Below, piece by piece: positions 30,501 to 45,200 of a stretch of DNA of 64,000 nucleotides. A program made the position numbers and the translations under genes. Position 1 is the first letter of the stretch; every line of letters begins with the position of its first letter. Source of the DNA: Syngnathus acus (Eukaryota; Chordata; Actinopteri; Syngnathiformes; Syngnathidae); contig NC_051101.1 of NCBI RefSeq assembly GCF_901709675.1, positions 5,848,501 through 5,912,500 of the forward strand. Direction: 5' to 3'. The notes beneath the pieces were generated by a model, which saw only the letters and a list, made by a program, of their open reading frames with translations, was not told the DNA's origin and ran no database searches.

Positions 30501-33254
30501 ACAAATTGGATCAATAATTGTCAGTAGTTTGAAACGTTTCGATTTTCCGTCTTGGAACTTAATCAAACGGTTTTGTAAAAGCCATTAAAATGTCATGGAA
30601 AACTATTGTTGAATAAAATAATTACTGATTATACAAAACCTGTAATATGTAATAGTTTGATGTGCAATGTGTGACTGATCATGGATATATCTGCATGGTA
30701 AGAAAAATTGTGGAAAGGTGTAAACCTATGTGTCCTGTGTGTGCTTATAATCATTTTTTTGACAGTTGGATTTTCAGCCAAATTGATAGGATATATCAGG
30801 CTGTGTCAAACATAATGTCAATGATTTCCCACACATTCCATTTTATTCAACAGAATCTGTTGCCTTTAAAATAGAACTTAACCAGAAGCTCCATACTGAT
30901 TATGTTTTGCTCTGATTAAATGCCCATTAAGCTCTCCTTGTGGGAGCGAAGGGTGTGAAGAAAAGGAAAGGACAGAAGAGGAAAAGGCAAATGGAAAGTT
31001 TGTTGGTGTTAGTATAGCAGCGAGTCGAGGAAATGAGAAGAGAAAACAAGAGGAGAGACATTGACGTCTGAGATGCTATCAGGTCTTGCTGCTGATATGA
31101 CAGCCTCAGTCCCCACTGACAAGCATCAGCCATCTCCCATAGCATGCTTGCCACATCAGACTTCATTGTCTCACAGGCTTTGTTCTAAATAACATCTGCA
31201 CTCGTCAGCATAGAATCTATTCTCTTCTAGGCTCTTATCCCTCAAACAAAGTTTGAAGGGATTTTCCTGCCCCTGGTGCTGCAGTTTAAAATGTCCTTGG
31301 TGAAACATGACTGTCAAATTATTATTTTTTTGGACATGAACAGTGTTTTACAACATACTGTATGATCCCGTAAACCACATTCTGTACATCTTCACTTTGT
31401 ACTGTTTGTTAATTGACTGACCGAACCGCACCTTACTGAGTTCTTGTCTGTCTCTATTTTTTCCTGTGACTGATTGGCAACCAGTCCAGTGTGTGGTCTC
31501 CCTTCAGCCTGAAGTCAGGTAGAATAGGCTCCAGCTCGCTGCGACACTCAACAAGAGACGCTGTAAAAAAAAATAAAAATAATGCCTAGGTCAACCTCAA
31601 TCAACTGACTTGCAGATTTTGACTGTTTGGTGAGAATAGAACTCGTGCAGCACGACACTCTCCTTGGTGAAGAGGCCATGCTAACGTTTCCCTGAGATAT
31701 CAATATTATTTTGGTTGTAGTTTGTACACATCTGCACTGTGAACCCCCCTTCTACTATTTTGTTTACCATATTTATTAGAAAGTGACTCATACGCTTTCA
31801 GTTTCTGAGTAGTGAGCTTATGAGTTGACTTGTTGTATGTGAGCGGAATACTCTGCACACATTATGTGCTGTTCACCCATCACTGAGATAAGCATCATGT
31901 TCAGGTCACAAAGCAGCTGACATGTTCTTGGGAATGATACGACCTTGTGTCCCTTCTGACTTGCTGTAAAATGGTTAAAATTAAATGAATATTTTGCTGT
32001 AATGATAAACTGTCATTTTCAGAGGACTGCAGGTGTTGTTTAAATCATATAAAAACTTGGAGATGGATATAGTAGATGTGTACTAATTATTTTATTTGTC
32101 TTTAAAGAGATGATTGAAAAATGCATTCTCATTGATTGATATTCTGAACCTCTGAAGGATCATATGTGTCTGTTTTCAAAACCAGCGTTGGAAATTAATT
32201 CAACGTAAAACAGATTTTGTTTTATGACCCAACAATTGAAAATTCTAATCTAATTTCAACACAACAAACATTGTTTTTCTTCTGCAATAATCCCCTCTGG
32301 GTTGGTTTATGATTTGTATTTTCTTTAGGGTTAGAAACAAAACCTCTGCAAGCTTTTGGTCAGATCAGAATACATGGCTAGTTCTTACCAGTTAGATTGG
32401 AACAGACTAATAACTCTGGGTTTTGTACACTGGAAAAAAATATATACATTTCGATTTACTTAATCCAAACATGTCCGTGTACACAATTGAATATGTAGAT
32501 GCAAAGTCCTTGAAGTCGTTGACTTTAGTGTGAATGAGTTTTAGAATCCATCCCATTGCTAAATGCTGTGTATCCTAAAATAGTTTGTTATCAGTAAACA
32601 CATTGTGTCAAATGAATTATCCGGCCACTAAAGTAATTTCCTTGATACAAGAAGTAATTTGTTAACAAGACCCTATCAGTTATCAATTTTCAGTAGAACC
32701 TTGGTCAATATGAGTACATAGCATAACAATCCTGCTGGAGGAAAATTCAGTAGTTTATTGAATCCAGCATTAAACTCAGTTTATATAACTATAGAGAAAT
32801 TAAAACCACACCGGCTGATGACACTGGAAGCCTTTATTTCAAAAGATTTTTTTGTTTTCCCACGACGTCCCGTCCGATCTTTCCCGATCGGTTCCATCGA
32901 ACTCTCGGTTTGCTCAGGTTGGCCCCTCCTCAGAAATGTGCATCAATGCTGGCTAATTCCCAGTCCCATCCCTAAACAGACCCCAAGGCTAATGGGGTGC
33001 AACACAACAGGGAGGAGGTTGCTTTGAGGAGCGATGTATACGATAACATTAATTAATGTATGACACCATATATTTATTTTGATATAATAAGACTCATTAA
33101 TATTGTTTTTTCTGTATTGCTGTGTCTTGGGCATATGGCATTACATAGAAAAACACACACACACAGGTGCACAATCAAATATCTGGCTGTGTGAGTCAGA
33201 GAGCTGCTTTATTTACTAGCGGTAGTTTACACAAAGCTCTATAATCTTTTCACT

Positions 33255-33289
<35 letters not shown>

Positions 33290-36200
33290 CATGTGTGCAT
33301 GTGTGTGTCTGTGTTGTGCTCATTCAGGCTGTTTGAAGCAGGTGCAAACCGGTGATTCAAACACAGACACTGGCTACACAGCTATCTAATATGCAAATGA
33401 ACACCTTTGACATTTTTCCAACTCGTTCATTATTATTGAAATAAAATTACCTTTGTTTTTATTATTATAGTATTATTGAAATAAGTATTTTATTTGAATC
33501 AATATTTTTTACTTGATTTTTGGAAACTATGCTTTGTCTTTATTGCATCATAATAGCATTCATGGTTCATTTTGAATTCCGCGTTTGCTTATGGTAATCT
33601 CCACTTTTCAAGGGCTTCAAACTGCGTAATTCTTTGACGTTGGAAAAAAGATTGGATGTTGAGTAACATTACGTTTTTATAGTGCATGTTGAGTACATGC
33701 TGCAGTAGGTAGATTACAAAACTGATTGCCGTGGAGGGATGAGAAAGAAAAGTGATTGTCATTCACATGACATCACACATGTAGCCATGGGCCTCGTATA
33801 TGGCCAGTCTTTGAACACTTCATACAAAGGCACCAGCACGGAGCAAGACATACTGCACATTGTAGAGTCTGGACGAGTTCTCACCCTGCCTTGGGGTGAA
33901 TGTAACTTTGTTGATGCATAAAATGCGTCATTCCACAGATCCAGAGTCCGCATGTATGTATGCTTAAAATGTGTGCATATCATCCACTATGTGAACAACT
34001 GAAAAGGCCTTTTTTTCATCCCCATTATCTGGTTTGAAGGCCAAATAGAGCTGATGCAGTCATCTCAGGATCATGCCTTTCGACCAAAATCTGATGGAGG
34101 GTCTCCTACTGATTCCGTAATATTATTCATCCCACTGAGCCACACGTTGCGCCACCTGGTTGTTTCAAAGTGAAATGAGGTCAGGGTGGAGGGGTAGGAG
34201 TGGTGCATGCAGAGCCACAGAAATCCTCCGCATGATATAATCTATGAAGTCTTTGCTGGCATGCTGAACATTGTTAAAGAATTTACCAAGCAGGTAAACT
34301 GCTGTTAATTGTTGTTGTGTCATCTGGTTTGTTGGCTTCCCATGTGCAGTCTGACAGCTAATGCAAGAGAATCCTTTCCTGCAGTCAAGTTAAACGATCT
34401 CCAGATGTTCAAAGCTTTCAAGTTCAACTTCTTTTCACTTGTGCTGTACTTTTGTCCCTAACTCATACTATTGCCCATGATCAATATGATGATGAAGTTA
34501 GCAGGATAATTAAATGTGTTACGCCTATATGTCAGTATTTTTAGGTGAGGAGATATCATAGTCATTCTAAAATTGAACAAACAAATGGAAATGTCCCTGA
34601 AATTTTGATGAGAGGCTGAGGGTGTTCATATCTTAAATTCACTCCTGATGGGCAATAATAATCAATTGGCACGGGAAGGAGTAAAGAGGACTGGGATAAC
34701 AATAGGGCAGGGTATCTATTACAATTCTATTGTTAGCCATGACTGTGCTGTTATTATAGAGTCCACCTGGTGCGCCCAGCTTCATGGAGAAATTTATGGG
34801 TGTGTTTTTGTTTAAATATGGGTTACATGTGCTGCACTAAAAATAAAATAAAATCTTCCTTGCTTTGTTTGTGTTAGAGGGGATTTAAATCCAAGTTGCT
34901 TCAGTTCTAAGATTGTCTCATGGGGCAAAACCCGCAAGCAAACACTTTTGCTGGCTATGAGACCGGAAATAATTGGGTGATCGCAAGACTGGACAGAACT
35001 GGTGCCTGTGAAGTCATTTGATGCTGGAATCGTAGAGGGTTACTTGAGTCAGTTGTCTCTGTTTGAATTTTGCAGTTTTATATCTGGCTAATGTAAACGT
35101 TATGACCCTAGTGATGGTGCGGGGGGGGGGGGGGGTAGGTTTAAGGCTGGCTCCCAGAGGTATTATTCAGTCATGAGTGAGCAGATGTGTGACGTTAGTG
35201 TGTGACATTGTCATTTTGGCATTTTACCAAAAAAGGTGCTGATCCGTCAGGATGAAAAATAAAGACAGACGATTCACATTTAAGTCCGTACAACCGTCAT
35301 CAAAACAAGCAAGAGCATAATCATGCTTATACACAATATGGCTCAAATACGGGTCTACAGGCAATGGAAAATGGAAGGAAATGTTCAATTAGTTGCCATT
35401 TATGACTCGAGTGATCTCCCCTTTCTCTGAGAAGTGTTGCACAATCTTGGCATGTGTTTCTTCGTATTTTTGTCCATTCGTCCAGAACAGTATTGGTGAG
35501 GTTAGAGGTCACTGATGTTGGATGAGACAGCCTGACTTGCAATTTCCCTTCTTGCTCATAGCAAATGTATTTAACGGGGTTAAGGTCAAGCCAATTAAGT
35601 TTTTTTTTTCAAATCAAACTCCTTCACCCATGCATACTATAGAGATTGATGTGTGCACAGGGGCAGTCAGGCTGGAGAACAAAAGTTTCCTTTAAAAGTG
35701 GAAAGCACAAAATTGTCCAAAATGATTGGATGAAGAAAGAATTTTTTTAGTAATTAATTAATTGATTAAGATGTGTGATTTTCTTTATCTCATATATAAT
35801 TGTATCTGGCCAAATGTTACAAATGTGTTTCTAATTTTTTTGCCCACTTTAAAATGCAAGAGGAGATGGACAAATTACTAACGACACAGATGAATTTAGG
35901 AATCTAAGGGAAGACATGAAGGAGCTTTTTTTTTTTTAATCCTGGCAAGTAATCTGAGGAAACAGATGGATTTTAGTTATATATGGCAACAGATTAACCA
36001 CTTCCCTGTTGTGCAAAAAACCTGCAGTCGCCAGCTTCTGTTCAGCATTCTGAATCCCAGTCCTTGCTCAGGAGGTTTGACTCGTGCACTGTTAAATTAC
36101 CTGTTCGGATGAGTGTGCCCTATCAAGTCAAATTCTTTTTTTTTTATAAAAGCCAACAACCACCCCAAGAAGCCTCTTGCCACCCCACTTAAGAGCCTAT

Positions 36201-39200
36201 CATTTTTACAGTTCCCTTTGCCAAAGAGGTCAACAGCATGACCTGTCTGAAGATGAAAAGTAGTACTTTTGCCTACTACCTGAACATACATTAGAATTTG
36301 CCATCTTGGTTTTTGCGGAAGTCTTTGTGCCTGGCGCACCTGACAATCTTACGTTACATTTTACGCCTGTTTGGACCACATTTCATTAACTCTTGGTGCA
36401 GGTAGTGTTACATAATTTTGGTGATGCAATAGGGGTTGGGTCATGCACAGACATGAATGATCGGGATGGAAGGCAGTCTCCAAGTGCTTTTTTGTGACCT
36501 TTTTATTTTATAACATCTTGTGTATAAAGGGTGTAAAGTTAAGTTGCCGCTGCATCATGCGCACGCTTTTTTTGCACAAAGACAAGTCAACCTCATCGTA
36601 AAACAATAAAGCAATCTACGTTTTATAACAAGTGAAGACACTGGAGAAACTAACCAATTTGCTGCTCATGGCTAATCCATCTTCAACTTTCCTTCTGCTC
36701 ACTCATCTCTGAGGCTCCTGGCAATTAACTCTTGACTGAAAGTCACAAGAACTCTGGCAGGGATGAAAACGCCTGATGTGTCATTGTGCACGTGTTAGGT
36801 TTAAGTGTAATTCTTCATCAGTGTTGCAATTAGAAAGGAGAAATTAAAAGAGTAAATGTGCAACTAAGTGAGGTATAAGAAAGTACGCTGAGGTCTCCTC
36901 AGATTTGCTGAGGCATTTGCCACATACTGACATTACAATTTGGTCTAGGTTTTATAAATTGAGGTTGCACTGTATTTACTTTTGAGTTCACATATTTCAA
37001 CAGGCTTCATTGAGACTTTTCCCTGTTGGTCATTTGCCTCTGAATGATTTTGGATTGTTATTAACTTCATCTCCTGCCAGAACTGACTGGCTGGGTTAAT
37101 GATGTACTGTACTGTATGTAGTTGGTATTTATCCACTGAGCCAAATGACTCCCTTATGATCCAATTATCACTCAATCTCTGGTGGGCGCAGAGGGCCCTC
37201 AGGGTTCACTGCGTTAGGCATGAGATCTTTTATCACAGACTGTGTTTGTTGTAGATGCCAAGATGAAGTCGGAATTTGCTTAAAATGTTAAAACAGGCTT
37301 TTGCACTATCTAGTTGCAGCTGCATCTTTGTCCACAAGTGTTGTGAACATCAATGCGTCAAAATTATTTTTTTGGCTGTGTGCAGTATTATCTTTACACT
37401 CATAGCTTTAGGTGCACATGCCATGTGATTCAATACAAAAAAAGGCCTATTTGTAAAATACAGATGTGTAGTAATGCACTGTTTAAGTGTTTTTAAAATT
37501 TTGGTTAGCTATCGAGTCAGGCTTTGGTGTCTAACATGATCATATATATTCAATATAAGTCAATATATATATACAGGCATTGTTCCCCACCATCCATTGG
37601 TACGACACACTAGTATTGCCTCATATATTATTGTGTGTCACATTAATATTCAGCAAAAACATCAAAAAGCAATATTGGTACAATCAAATAACAATCCAAC
37701 GTATGTAAAATTAATAGAAAACACTAATTGCTTTGAGATGGTTTTAGGTGCTTGTCTATTGCTGTATTGGTGCTGACTTATGATTACAGGATGGGTTCTT
37801 GTGTATATATATATATATATAAACCATATGATATGATGGATGGATTGTGCAAATGTACCTCACTTTGTGTACACACAAACACATATTTTGTTCAATTCTG
37901 TTCATATTTGCTGTGGAATTGTTAGTTTTGCAGGCCATGTGTCCACTAGAGAGCAGTGTAGCATCAGACACAGTCAGAACTGGTTCAAACCAAATAGAAA
38001 AATAATACTGTTTTTTGACTGCCCTTCTCAGCAGTCAGGACACCAACTACGTCACTTGTGAAATTTTACACTCAGTCATGTCACTGCCGCCTGGCAAATA
38101 ATTCACTGCTCCCACACTAGCCTGTACATCCATTCGGTAATTACAGGACACACGTGGGACCTGGGTACACAGAGGATCGTGCTTAGAAGAGTCCTCACAC
38201 TTGGTTTCCAGTCGACATGCTGGCAGCAAGGCGGCTCGATCAGTTAAATATGAGGCTTGTAATACAACCACAGAGACAAGACTGATGGGATCAATAAAGA
38301 ACAACGTTGTACGTCACTGGGAGAACACAGTGAGAGGATAAATATGGACTGGCTCACCTGGAAACACAGCAGCAAGACTGATGGGTAAACAGGACTGACT
38401 ATATCTTCTCTTGTGTGTTCTCCTCACTCTCATCATTGTAAAACAATTAAATGCTGTGTGCTGATTTGCGGCTCATTTGTTAAAATGATAAGAACATTTA
38501 GAGCATTCTGAAAACGCTTTTAAGGCTCACAGAATAGGTTTTATGGATAAGTGGTTCGGCAGTGGAATGAACGAATGAATGGCCATGTTAACTCAAAAAC
38601 TACCAAATGAAAGATTAGACTCTTCTTTCATTCCCAAAAAGTATTTTTTGTTGTATTTTGCAGTGCTCTGGTATCACACAAGTTTTCTTCCTGCTAGATA
38701 CTTTGGCTTGTTCTTCCCAAATATTTGATCCGCCTATATTTGTTCACCCCCCAAGCTCATTATTGTATTGCCATGATCATCACCATATTGTCTTTTCCAC
38801 ATTGCTATATTATTTATGGATCATCATTAATGTCACCTTTCATTTCTATACCAGTTTTATATTTTTGTTGCTTGTGTTTTCCTCATCCATTTGCGCATTT
38901 TATGCACTGAGTTGTGCACCTTTTTTTCATTTATGTTTTAGGATCAAAGAAGAACCAAAGCCTCAGTCAGCACAGTAAGTAAACTACATTACCCAGAGTG
39001 CTTTAGTCTTTGACACTTGTCATTCGGTGTTATGTGCTTCACGTGGCTCTGTCCCCTGTGTCTCAGAGGAGGAGGAAATAAATGTCGCTAAATTCATGGA
39101 ATGCAACTGCTGCAGTGAGGGAACAGATGACTTCCATGACATTACTGACAATGCCATTTCCTTGCCAGCATTCTTGTTAAAAATCCGAGCCATACAACCT

Positions 39201-42200
39201 TCTCCCCGTATCTGTCTGTTTTTCTCACCTTGTGTGTTGTCTGCAACTGGCTTGTGTAGGCTTGGACCACAATCTCTGGTTCCTCCCAGATGCTACTTTT
39301 CTATTCTGCGGGTGCACAAATCTACTGTATTTTTTCGACAATCTTGACCCCTATAGTGTCTTCTTTCCTCAGCTGAGCATTTGAGCCTGCTCTCATTTCC
39401 ACTGGCTGTAGCGTTTTCTTGTTTCAGCTTTTCCTCTTTTTCTGGATTTCTATTCAACTATTGCTGGTTTTAGGACCCTAGTTGCTTCTCCGCTGTGTCT
39501 TGGCCTCCTCTCTCTCTCTCTTTCTCTCTCTACTCTGGTTGTAGTGAATGTTCCCAAGAATTGTTCACTTCCTGGAAATCACACCCCTGCTTCTTAATGT
39601 ACCTCGCAGGCTAGATTGTTTTCTCAAGTGATGACTAGCCGCGCTCTATCTGTCATGCTTATTTGCTTATTTGAACAGGTGGTTTCCCTTTAGTGGGATC
39701 ACTGAGCTGGTAAATAATGTTCTTCAGCCACAGCAAAAGCCCCAAAATGACAAGGAGCCCGAGCCAGACGCGTAAGTAATAGATCATACACAATTTGAAC
39801 TCACAGCAGACATAACCATACAACTCCACACAGTACAACACAGTTCTAGTGTTTTAACAAAATTGATTTATTTTTGATAAATACATACATCTGTCATTGT
39901 GTACCTAAAACATGTTGGGTTTATTAGTTGTATTAGTTAACTCCAGGGATGGTGCGAGGGTTTTTCTCTCCTTGGTCGAAGTGGGAGCTTGACCAAGACA
40001 TAGGGATCTGGTCAAATAATTGATCAATATATTTTAGACTATCAATTTGGGTCCTAGACAGATTTCCGGTTGCTTTCCAATTGGCAGTTTACCCTTACAC
40101 ATCCATTCCACCCGGTAGAACTCCATGTTGACCACATACATAAAGACTTGCGATTGTAAATATTGAGCAGGTTCAAAGTTTGAGATTGATAAGATTGATA
40201 TTCCTCTAAAGACACACTATTGCACAGTGAAAGAATATTTTGAGATTTAATGGAGAAATGCGTAAATTTGTCCACTTGGTATGTGTGTAGCATGCATTAC
40301 ACAAAATAAGTTTTAAATCTGTAATTATTAAGTAAGTTTTATTGTTAATGACATGTAAAAGAAATAAAATGTCCTCTACCACATTCAGCATTCAATTAAT
40401 CGAAGCAAATCTTTCTTCTTAATCATGTCCTAATCATGATAATAATTAATGTGGTTTTGTTTAGTTCACCAGCATATTTTAATTTTTATAATTAAAATAA
40501 TATTATTATTCAAATAATAATTGTTTTTTTAGCCTTATGTCACTTAGCATTATTAATTAGACAGAGTACCGCAACGCAGCAGCATAAACATCCGTTTTAT
40601 AGCAGTTGCCATACAGTATGTACAAACAAGAGACTCATGTTACTGGCAGCGTGTCGCTGCTGGGGCACTGCCCAGAGGTAAGAGAGCTCCGATGATGCTA
40701 GAATTGGTTGCTACAATGAGCAGCATACAGTCTGATCACTAAGCAGTCTCACCTACACATAACCATGTTTGACTGAATAAGTAAAGCCTCATCATAGTGG
40801 ACCAACAACTTCTTCTCTTTTCTTCTGGCGTTTTCTCGGAAATGTACTCATTCGTCAAACCTGTACAATCTAATCAAAAAGACAGTCTTTACAAAGAGAA
40901 TAGTATGCTACGTGAGGTATTCATTTACCAATGTTTATTTATTGTTGTATACTGTGTAGTGATGTAGAACAGCAGTGCATTATAATGAGAAATGTGTGTA
41001 GTGCAATACGTATTTTAGTTCTCTCATTTAGCTAAATAAGATAACCAATGCAGTAGAAACCTAGCTAGTCATCCATTTTCTATACCACTTGTTCTATTCA
41101 GGGGTTTATGAAGCAAGAGCCCATCCCAACTGACCTCAAGTGAAAGGCATTTTAATAGTAATAATATATACTTTAGACTGCATGCCAGTCAACACATGTA
41201 GGGTTGCAAAAGCGTGAAGAATTTCTGGCAGGTTTCAGGTAAATTTACCTTAGTGTGACAATTTGTGTTTGGGAAATACTCCAAATTACAGTTATTAAAA
41301 CTAATGGGAATTGATGGTAATTTAATCGATCAGTATAATATCCTCCAAAGTCCCAACCTATTTCTTTGTGTCCACTAAAATGGACATTTGATTTTGGTGC
41401 ACTGCATATTTGTTGACTTATTTCAGCTATCCTACTAAGCCCTGGTGTGCTCAGTGGAAGACGTCCAGGCCTTTCTGTGTGTTTGGTATGTGGGATCCAA
41501 GGAACTTTACTTTCTTACAGAGACGAAATGAAGACTGCAGCAAAACGCAAATGTCAAGAAAAGAGACAAATAGTAATGTAATCAAATGTAAAAAATTCTC
41601 AGACAACTAAGTGGGAACTACGAGCATTTTCATCTGGCATGTAAACCGCCGCTCTATCCATGACAATATTGAAACCTCTCTCAGTTGGACGAATTGAAGC
41701 TCTACATAATATTACACAATAATACATACATAATACACAACAATACATACATAATACACAATAATATAGAAGTATACCACTCTGACAATTAATATCGCCA
41801 GCTCAGATGATATTCCAATTGTAATGCGTGATTGTTCAGTATTAAAATTCGGTGGTGAAGTGCCAGGAGTGGGCATCGGATGTTTGAATGAAATAGCAGA
41901 TGGAGTAGAAACAAGATTGTCGGTAGTCTCTGATCCTCTTGGACAGTGGCCATTTAACTTGCAGAACAGTTATCGTCACCCTGTTATCAGACCTTCTGTC
42001 ATCAAATGAGATTTAGTGAGCTCTGTTGAACAAGGCGGCGCACTAATCTCGTCTTGTTTATCACACAAAGGCTGCGACACTTCTAATCCCGCAGTGCAAC
42101 GAGGGGCATGCTGCTGGCACACCATCATGTTTTGATGCCACATGCACACAAACAAAAGCGTGCATGCACATGCGCACACAAGTTACTCGTCAGGTAGTGT

Positions 42201-45200
42201 AGATGGCTGCTATACTTAGACTCCAAAGCACTGGCGGAGGGTAAAGGAAGCACGTTTCACTCAAACACAGACCTGTATGTGGTAAAAGGATAGCGCTACT
42301 CAATAATTCACAAGCTCTAATGAATGTTGCAGGGGATATGTGGGGCGAAACCAATTCTAATCGCCATATTATGAAGTCAGCCCAGTGTTTAGTTTCTAAG
42401 GAGACGCTCAATTGACATGTGTCATCCAAAATGCATGTGAAGAGCCCATGTGTTTTCAGTAGCCTCTGAGGACGTGTCAAGAGTTCAGCATCTTCTGCAA
42501 AAGATCACGTGTTGTGTATCAGTAGGAGGCCATCTAAAGGACAGAGGTGGTAACACAATTAGGCAGATGTGATAAATATACATTACCACCAGTGCGTGTC
42601 TGTTCTCTGACAATCTGTAGAATATGTTAATGCTCCTGACTGTTTTTTTTTTTTTTGCCACCGTATGATTATGTGTCCATAAAATCTCATCATCACCAAT
42701 ACAAGGTTATATCAATTTATACTATTAATTTATTATTTATTTGATTATTTATATATTATTTATATCAATTTGATAGTTGAATGTAGGACTCAATACTGTA
42801 TATTACAAGCACCTTTCTGAATGCAATACTACTTCAGTGTTGGCGACGCACAGGCAAACAAGACTCCAATTCAATTGAACTTAGTGTATTATTAGACCTG
42901 TTTAACGTGTCGTCCTATCTACCCACAGGAAATTGCACCAGCAGTTTGAGTCATACAAGGACCAGGTCAAGAAGATGGGTGATGAGACAAAGCAGGCTCA
43001 GGAACAGAAGAGCGAAGCCCCAACTTGCGGGATATGCCACAAAACCAAGTTTGCTGATGGCTGTGGCCACCTCTGTTCATATTGCCAAACAAAATTCTGT
43101 GCTCGGTGCGGAGGACGAGTGTCTCTGCGGTCAAATAAGGTAACGCTGGTTTGCATGCTTGGAACGATCTATTTATAAGGACACACATACAGATGTCCTG
43201 CCCTCAGGAACATTTCTCTCCGCTCTACTCAGTGAAATCATAATCTGGGAATTGAGCCAGTGGTGTCTCTCACAGTGATGAATCTTTTTCAGTATTTTGC
43301 CCTCTACAAGAGACTGTCTGCAACATTTCTGTTGTGATTATGCTCACTCTTAACACAATGGGCTCATATTTTTGTGCCAAGTGAAAGTCTGGCGCAAGTT
43401 GCAGTGTGAATCTGTGCAAGGGCGGGTTAAACTAAGGTTTAGTATTTTCGCAGACCCGCGTAGCAAGGCTATTCTCCGTCGTTGTCTGCGTAATCACAGC
43501 CAACTTGTTTTGCCACCAAATGAAGATCCTCACATTTTATCAAAATTATACTCGAGAAGCGTGTTGACATAGCAGAAGACACTGATTCATGCCGAGTGTA
43601 ACTTAAACTGTATTTCACCACTGGAAGGAACTACGACTCATTTTCTAATTATTCAATTATTAAATTTTTTAATTATTAAATTAAATGTACCCAAACAGAC
43701 TGAAGGCAAAGATTGCATTATTTGATGGGTTTACATTTTTATCCTGGCCTTAAATGTTTCTATCCCAACCGGTGCAATCTAATTGCTGTTAGAGTATGTG
43801 GCTGTGCTACCAGGACAATCTTTCTTACTGCCCACTTATTCCCTCTTTCTTCCTCCCCTTTTATTTTCCTCTTTTCTATCTATTTGCTGCATTCCTGCTT
43901 TCACGGCATTGCAACAGGAGGACAAAGTGGTTAGCGACATCCTTTATTTCATTTGCTGGGAGTGTGTCTGAAACGTTGTTGTTCCTGTGACGTACTCATG
44001 CACATACAGCAGCCAAAAACAATTAAAACCAACAAACAAAAAAATCTGAATACGGCGGTCTGTGTGAGTTTATCACCCAATGCCCAATCAGAACTATCAC
44101 TGGTGTTTAATCTCAACAAAGCAAATGTAAAAAGTTTTATAATGGAGAGTGTGAATAGTGTTGAACATACTGGCGATTAGATTAAAAATATATCATGTGT
44201 GATCATTTTTTTTTAGTAGTGTATAGATGAACAGATGTCGCAGCAAGGTGTGGAATGATCTGAGAAACTTAATAATGGTGATAGTTCTAACCAGAATTTT
44301 GTTCTATTTGCCTTGAGCCTATGAATATTGCTTAAACCGTCTTGGCCTATTAGAAAATAACAAAAATATCTGCAGCAACAAGCAGCAAGTAAAACCCTCA
44401 AAGATGTTTTGTTTTCTGTTTAGAGGGTAGTCGGGAGATCCGCCGGCTGGCCGTGGCTAATTGGAGGGTAGGCACATGGTCCTAGGGAAGTGCCACTTAG
44501 TGAATAGAGGCAATGACACCTCTCGCTAAGTAGTGTTCTGGCCTTTTTACCCTCAAGGTCAACCATCAATACACACTGTGGATGCTGGTGTTAAATATTA
44601 ATGTGATGTTGTACAAAATAGAATCTCATGAATGAGTTGATGTGTACCGAGACAAGGAGCTACAACTCCTGGGAAATGCGTAAACAGAACAAGACTTGAC
44701 ATTTTGCCATCATTCAAACTCATTTGTCTGGTGCTATCACATGCCTGTAAACACACACACACACACGGGATAGTTCGTTATTGTTGCTTCTTTATATAAT
44801 TGCTTCATGATCATAGAGTCCATGTATATTATCAAGTGAAAATATACAGTAAAGATAGCGAATCCAAACTGCTGATGGAAATTAGCACCGCTATTGTGGT
44901 CATTTTTAACCATCAAATAGCTTATTTTAGCATAAACATTGAAGTATATTAATGAGATGTCAATGTAATGAAATATAAAATGGCTTAATCAAATAATGGC
45001 AGAAAATGCCACTTATAAATAGATATGTATCTTTCTGATTTGTATCTATCAAGTATAATAAGGGAACACTCACTGTTTTTGTATAATGATATGCAAATGA
45101 GCTATCAAACAGTGCTACTCTACTCTTGCTGTTGTGACGACTGCAGTGAGTGAGATCTCATTCTTTGAACCAGCATTGAATATTTACTAGTCTGAGTCTA

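Larger units (their letters stand above)
27695..38941 (+). other. rims2 intron 1 (11.2 kb)
   Basis: No coding exon was found in this long intron. It holds a 27-C homopolymer, a (GT)15 microsatellite, a Tc1-like fossil on the minus strand at about 35.3-35.7 kb and a piece of the common dispersed repeat at about 31.5 kb. A patch near 30,090-30,190 resembles a fish repeat ending 'GCATCCCT'. The rest shows nothing I recognise. Confidence 0.6.
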
